Shown: positions 14,228 through 16,220 of the stretch, piece by piece
Layout of the letters: every line of letters begins with the position of its first letter
Position numbering within the stretch: the stretch's first letter is position 1
Source of the DNA: Eubacteriales bacterium
Lineage (GTDB): Bacteria > Bacillota_A > Clostridia > Lachnospirales > Lachnospiraceae
DNA: 16,220 nt
Assembly: GCA_030533315.1 (NCBI GenBank)
Contig: JAUNJL010000054.1
Span: 1-16,220 of the forward strand
Direction: 5' to 3'
The notes under the pieces: model-generated
Databases searched by the model: none
Told to the model about the DNA's origin: nothing
The model's input: the letters and a program-made list of their open reading frames with translations, nothing else
Made by a program: the position numbers and the translations under genes

Positions 14228-14309
14228 AGCCTTTCAGGCAGATCTGTGCCCCTGCTGTGCCGACCGCAAGAGACGGACGGAAACACTCAGGGATCCCATC
14301 GCCGCAGTC
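14228..14309. repeat. Dispersed intergenic element, copy B
   Basis: Aligns with 4375-4454 in the same orientation and at almost equal length (82 against 80 bases), sharing ttcag-cag-tctgtgc, gacc-caagaga and gatcccat blocks. Here it lies in the leader or upstream region of the ornithine cyclodeaminase-like gene, a different context from copy A. The pairing seen in copy A is poorly kept. Confidence 0.55.
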
Positions 14310-14347
14310 CATCCCTTCGTCCACAGACGAAGCGTTCCCCCGCGCCT

Positions 14348-14365
14348 CCCCCCCCCCAAAAAAAA
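14348..14365 (+). repeat. Homopolymer junction C10A8
   Basis: Ten C followed by eight A, ending seven bases before the -35 hexamer of the downstream gene. Such tracts are prone to slippage and to sequencing error. Confidence 0.85.
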
Positions 14366-14372
14366 TATTCGC

Positions 14373-14401
14373 TTTACAACCCCAAAAATATCAGATATTA
14401 A
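14373..14401 (+). promoter_or_regulatory. Promoter of the ornithine cyclodeaminase-like gene
   Basis: TTTACA (14373-14378), 17-bp spacer, TATTAA (14396-14401), followed by a very AT-rich leader of about 48 bases with AGAGGAGAG before the start. The -10 is imperfect. Confidence 0.6.
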
Positions 14402-14455
14402 ACATTAAATTAATTATCAAAAAAACTATCAAAACAGAAGAGGAGAGTTTTGCTT

Positions 14456-15583
14456 ATGACACTTCATATGAGAGAAAAACACGTTCCATTCCAGCTTCCC
14501 GTATACCATCATCCAGACTTCACCCAGGAAAAGCTGGCACAAGCGCCCAATGCCGTCCTCTGCCCGGCAGAAAAGGACGGAGTTGCACCGGAAGGCTTCC
14601 ACAGCACCTCCATGTATCCGGAATATTTTAAGATCGACGGCACCTGGAAGCTTGCCCAGGACAGCCGCATGGATTCCTGCGTGGTTCTCTGCCCAGACGG
14701 ACACCTGGCCGTGGTGGAGGCCAGAAACCTGAAAAAGGGAGACCTGGTGGTTTTGGGACGGACCGAGGACGGGCAGGATGGCATTTACCTTCATACCACC
14801 GGCTTCCAGGATGAAAAAGCCGAGCTGGCTGACCAGTTCGTCTTCCGCCAGGGCCGCAGCCGGGAAACCTCCTATGCCAGGGATTATGACCGTCTCATCC
14901 AGCTTCTGAAGCATGAGAAGGAGCACGGCAACATCCTGTGGGTCATGGGACCCGCCTTCAGCTTTGACGCAGACGCCAGAGCCGCCATGCAGTCCCTGAT
15001 CGACAACGGCTACGCCCACGGCCTCATGGCAGGAAACGCCCTCGCCACCCACGACCTGGAGGGCGCCCTCCTCCACACGGCCCTGGGACAGGACATCTAC
15101 ACCCAGATTTCCCAGCCAAACGGCCACTACAACCACTTAGACGTGATCAACCGGGTAAGGCGCAGCGGCTCCATCCCTCAGTTTATTAAGGATTACCAGA
15201 TTGACAATGGCATCATCTACAGCTGCGTGGAAAACGACGTACCCCTGGTGCTCACCGGCTCCATCCGGGACGACGGCCCCATCCCCGAGGTGATCGGCGA
15301 CGCCTACAAGGGGCAGAACGCCATGCGGAACCTGGTTCGGAAATCCACCTGCGTCATCTGCCTGGCCACCATGCTCCACACCATCGCCACCGGCAACATG
15401 ACCCCCTCCTTCCGCGTCATGAAGGACGGCTCCGTAAGGCCTGTATACCTTTACACCGTGGATGCGGATGAGTTCGTTGTCAACAAGCTCCTGGACCGGG
15501 GCAGTCTTTCCGCCACCACCATCGTCACCAACGTTCAGGACTTTATCACCATCGTGGCAAAAGGCCTCGGCGTCATGCCGTAA
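14456..15583 (+). CDS. Archaeal-type ornithine cyclodeaminase / LOR-SDH family protein
   Basis: A 375-residue cytoplasmic protein of the TIGR00300-like LOR/SDH family, related to the archaeal ornithine cyclodeaminase and to the C-terminal part of cyanobacterial arginine-degrading AgrE/ArgZ. Diagnostic stretches are GNALATHDLEGALLHTALG (193-211), GHYNHLDVINRVRRSGSI, VPLVLTGSIRDDGPIPEVI (about 263-281) and MLHTIATGNMTPS. The N-terminal part with FKIDGTWKLAQDSRMDSCVV and DGHLAVVEARNLKKGDLVVLG fits the LOR/SDH beta domain. The expected role is NAD-dependent conversion of ornithine to proline and ammonia; activity here is inferred from family only. It is unrelated to the mu-crystallin-type enzyme. 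I chose the ATG at 14456 over an in-frame TTG at 14450; AGGAG lies ten bases upstream. Monocistronic, with its own promoter and terminator. Confidence 0.83.
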   Translation: MTLHMREKHVPFQLPVYHHPDFTQEKLAQAPNAVLCPAEKDGVAPEGFHSTSMYPEYFKIDGTWKLAQDSRMDSCVVLCPDGHLAVVEARNLKKGDLVVLGRTEDGQDGIYLHTTGFQDEKAELADQFVFRQGRSRETSYARDYDRLIQLLKHEKEHGNILWVMGPAFSFDADARAAMQSLIDNGYAHGLMAGNALATHDLEGALLHTALGQDIYTQISQPNGHYNHLDVINRVRRSGSIPQFIKDYQIDNGIIYSCVENDVPLVLTGSIRDDGPIPEVIGDAYKGQNAMRNLVRKSTCVICLATMLHTIATGNMTPSFRVMKDGSVRPVYLYTVDADEFVVNKLLDRGSLSATTIVTNVQDFITIVAKGLGVMP

Positions 15584-15618
15584 CAAAAACGCCCCGCATC
15601 AAGAGATGCAGCATAGAA

Positions 15619-15648
15619 GTTTTCGGAAAACGAGAGTTTTTCGAAAAC
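15619..15648 (+). other. 13-bp hairpin with GAGA tetraloop after the cyclodeaminase-like gene
   Basis: GTTTTCGGAAAAC (15619-15631), loop GAGA, GTTTTTCGAAAAC (15636-15648): all 13 positions pair, with one G-T wobble. Each arm is also nearly self-palindromic. No T-run follows (CGCTTTCC), so it is not a standard terminator. Confidence 0.65.
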
Positions 15649-15671
15649 GCTTTCCATGGAACTACAGACAT

Positions 15672-15724
15672 GAAGGACACCCGCACAAGGGCAGAAATGC
15701 TCCTGTGCGGGTGTCCTTCGTTTT
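15672..15724 (+). terminator. Intrinsic terminator of the cyclodeaminase-like gene
   Basis: A perfect 16-bp stem (15672-15687 with 15704-15719, GAAGGACACCCGCACA and its complement). After one mismatch it continues with five more pairs, closed by a GAAA tetraloop, then GTTTTACC. On the minus strand no T-run follows. Confidence 0.88.
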
Positions 15725-15780
15725 ACCTGCCTATTTTCTTCATCCAACCAAAACAAACTCCCCATACAAGCGCCCCCCTG

Positions 15781-16110
15781 TCACCCACCGCCAGAATATC
15801 CACCCCTGCCGTTCCGCTCAAAGTACATCGCACTCACATCAATCACAATCTCATCGAAAAGAGCAGCGTCTTCCCTCAGTCCACGAAGCGACACGAACCC
15901 GTCTGCTTCCATCTGCTTTAACTGCTCCATATAGATCGGAGCAGTCGGCTTTTTGAAATGCACATTAAGGGGTATGCGTTCCGTAATCACATTCCTATTT
16001 TCATAGGTTTCATTCTTGCGTTGGTTGTGCCTTTTCGCCTTGCTCACATCAGAAGCGGTGTACTGTTTTACCCTTAAACAGCTCATATCCGCTTTGTTGT
16101 TTTTTGACAT
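15781..16110 (-). pseudogene. MobV (Pre/Mob) relaxase, N-terminal remnant
   Basis: A 109-residue frame resembling the N-terminus of MobV-type plasmid mobilisation/recombination proteins: MSCLRVKQYTASDVSKAKRHNQRKN, with motif I HNQR at 28-31, then NVHFKKPTAPIYMEQLKQMEADG, SLRGLREDAALFDEIVIDVS and YFERNG. Full-length MobV relaxases are several hundred residues and need a downstream histidine-rich motif (HxDE..PH) to coordinate metal; here the match ends near YFERNGRGGY and the frame closes four residues later. No continuation is seen in the other two minus frames to 15720. AAAGGAGAGGAAAA precedes the ATG, so the 5' end is intact. It is a relic or a very short derivative of a mobilizable plasmid or integrated element; the rest of the element, including any oriT, may lie to the right of the window. 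The last 110 bases show nothing I can name. Confidence 0.75.
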
Positions 16111-16220
16111 TTTTCCTCTCCTTTCTGCCTGTCGTCATAGAAAAAGAACCGTCGATTTTCTCGGCTATCCCTTGTGGGTGGGGTATTTCGTTTTGCTGTG
16201 TACTACTCGATAAACTGGAA

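Larger units (their letters stand above)
13865..14455. other. Gene-free intergenic region of about 590 bases
   Basis: No convincing gene. A minus-strand frame at 14103-14324 has no SD and covers the dispersed element, so I left it out. The stretch holds, in order, an AT-rich array of GATAAATC-type repeats (13958-14088), a TATTATAATAAA block near 14207-14218 without a good -35, dispersed element copy B (14228-14309), a perfect hairpin CTTCGTC-CACA-GACGAAG (14315-14332), a C10A8 tract (14348-14365) and the promoter of the downstream plus-strand gene. Confidence 0.7.

Noticed and set aside
14103..14324. 73-codon minus-strand frame in the intergenic region before the cyclodeaminase-like gene
   Set aside because: No SD, no recognisable domain, and it coincides with the dispersed element, which explains its sequence.
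14228..14332. Guanidine-type or other known riboswitch before the cyclodeaminase-like gene
   Set aside because: Some short blocks looked suggestive, but the conserved cores of known classes are absent and a similar element lies in an unrelated 3' region at 4375-4454.
16111..16220. oriT upstream of the MobV fragment
   Set aside because: MobV origins usually lie upstream of mob, but I found no convincing nick-site consensus or inverted repeat in the 110 bases available.

Overview
The window looks like chromosome of a fairly GC-rich gut Firmicute, most likely a Lachnospiraceae / Clostridium cluster XIVa relative. The reasons are strong AAGGAGG-type ribosome binding sites, TTGACA/TATAAT promoters with 17-bp spacers, cell-wall-binding repeats fused to a D,D-carboxypeptidase, a DUF4317 protein, and an SPFH gene followed by a small ribbon-helix-helix gene. 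The species cannot be named from the sequence alone.

Layout. Bases 1-4372 hold a minus-strand operon: D,D-carboxypeptidase, cvfB-type S1 RNA-binding protein, then dnaE (DNA polymerase III alpha), which runs off the left edge. A 51-bp tandem repeat carrying its own Shine-Dalgarno sequence and an 8-codon mini-ORF sits between cvfB and dnaE. Bases 4373-7028 hold a polar amino-acid ABC importer (binding protein, permease, ATPase) with its own promoter; the transcript would start almost directly with a terminator-like hairpin. Bases 7106-8467 hold the SPFH plus ribbon-helix-helix operon behind a promoter packed with helically phased TGATAT sites. Bases 8490-10243 hold araD and a carbohydrate-esterase-like hydrolase, with promoter and terminator.

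Bases 10262-11725 hold an acyl-ACP thioesterase and a half-length DUF4317 protein, transcribed divergently from back-to-back promoters that share a perfect inverted repeat. Bases 11761-13864 hold a membrane diguanylate cyclase with a cysteine-rich tail, and ogt (DNA alkyltransferase). A gene-free stretch of about 590 bases (13865-14455) carries an AT-rich repeat array, a second copy of a dispersed element also found near 4400, and a C10A8 tract. It leads into a plus-strand archaeal-type ornithine cyclodeaminase / LOR-SDH family gene that ends in two tetraloop-capped hairpins. The right edge carries a MobV relaxase N-terminal fragment, a relic of a mobilizable element.

Most genes are housekeeping or metabolic. 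No complete new defence or mobile system is visible. The unusual material is mainly regulatory: the SD-cassette repeat before dnaE, the shared operator at 11050, the phased sites at 8414-8467, the leader hairpin at 6949 and the repeat array at 13958-14088.
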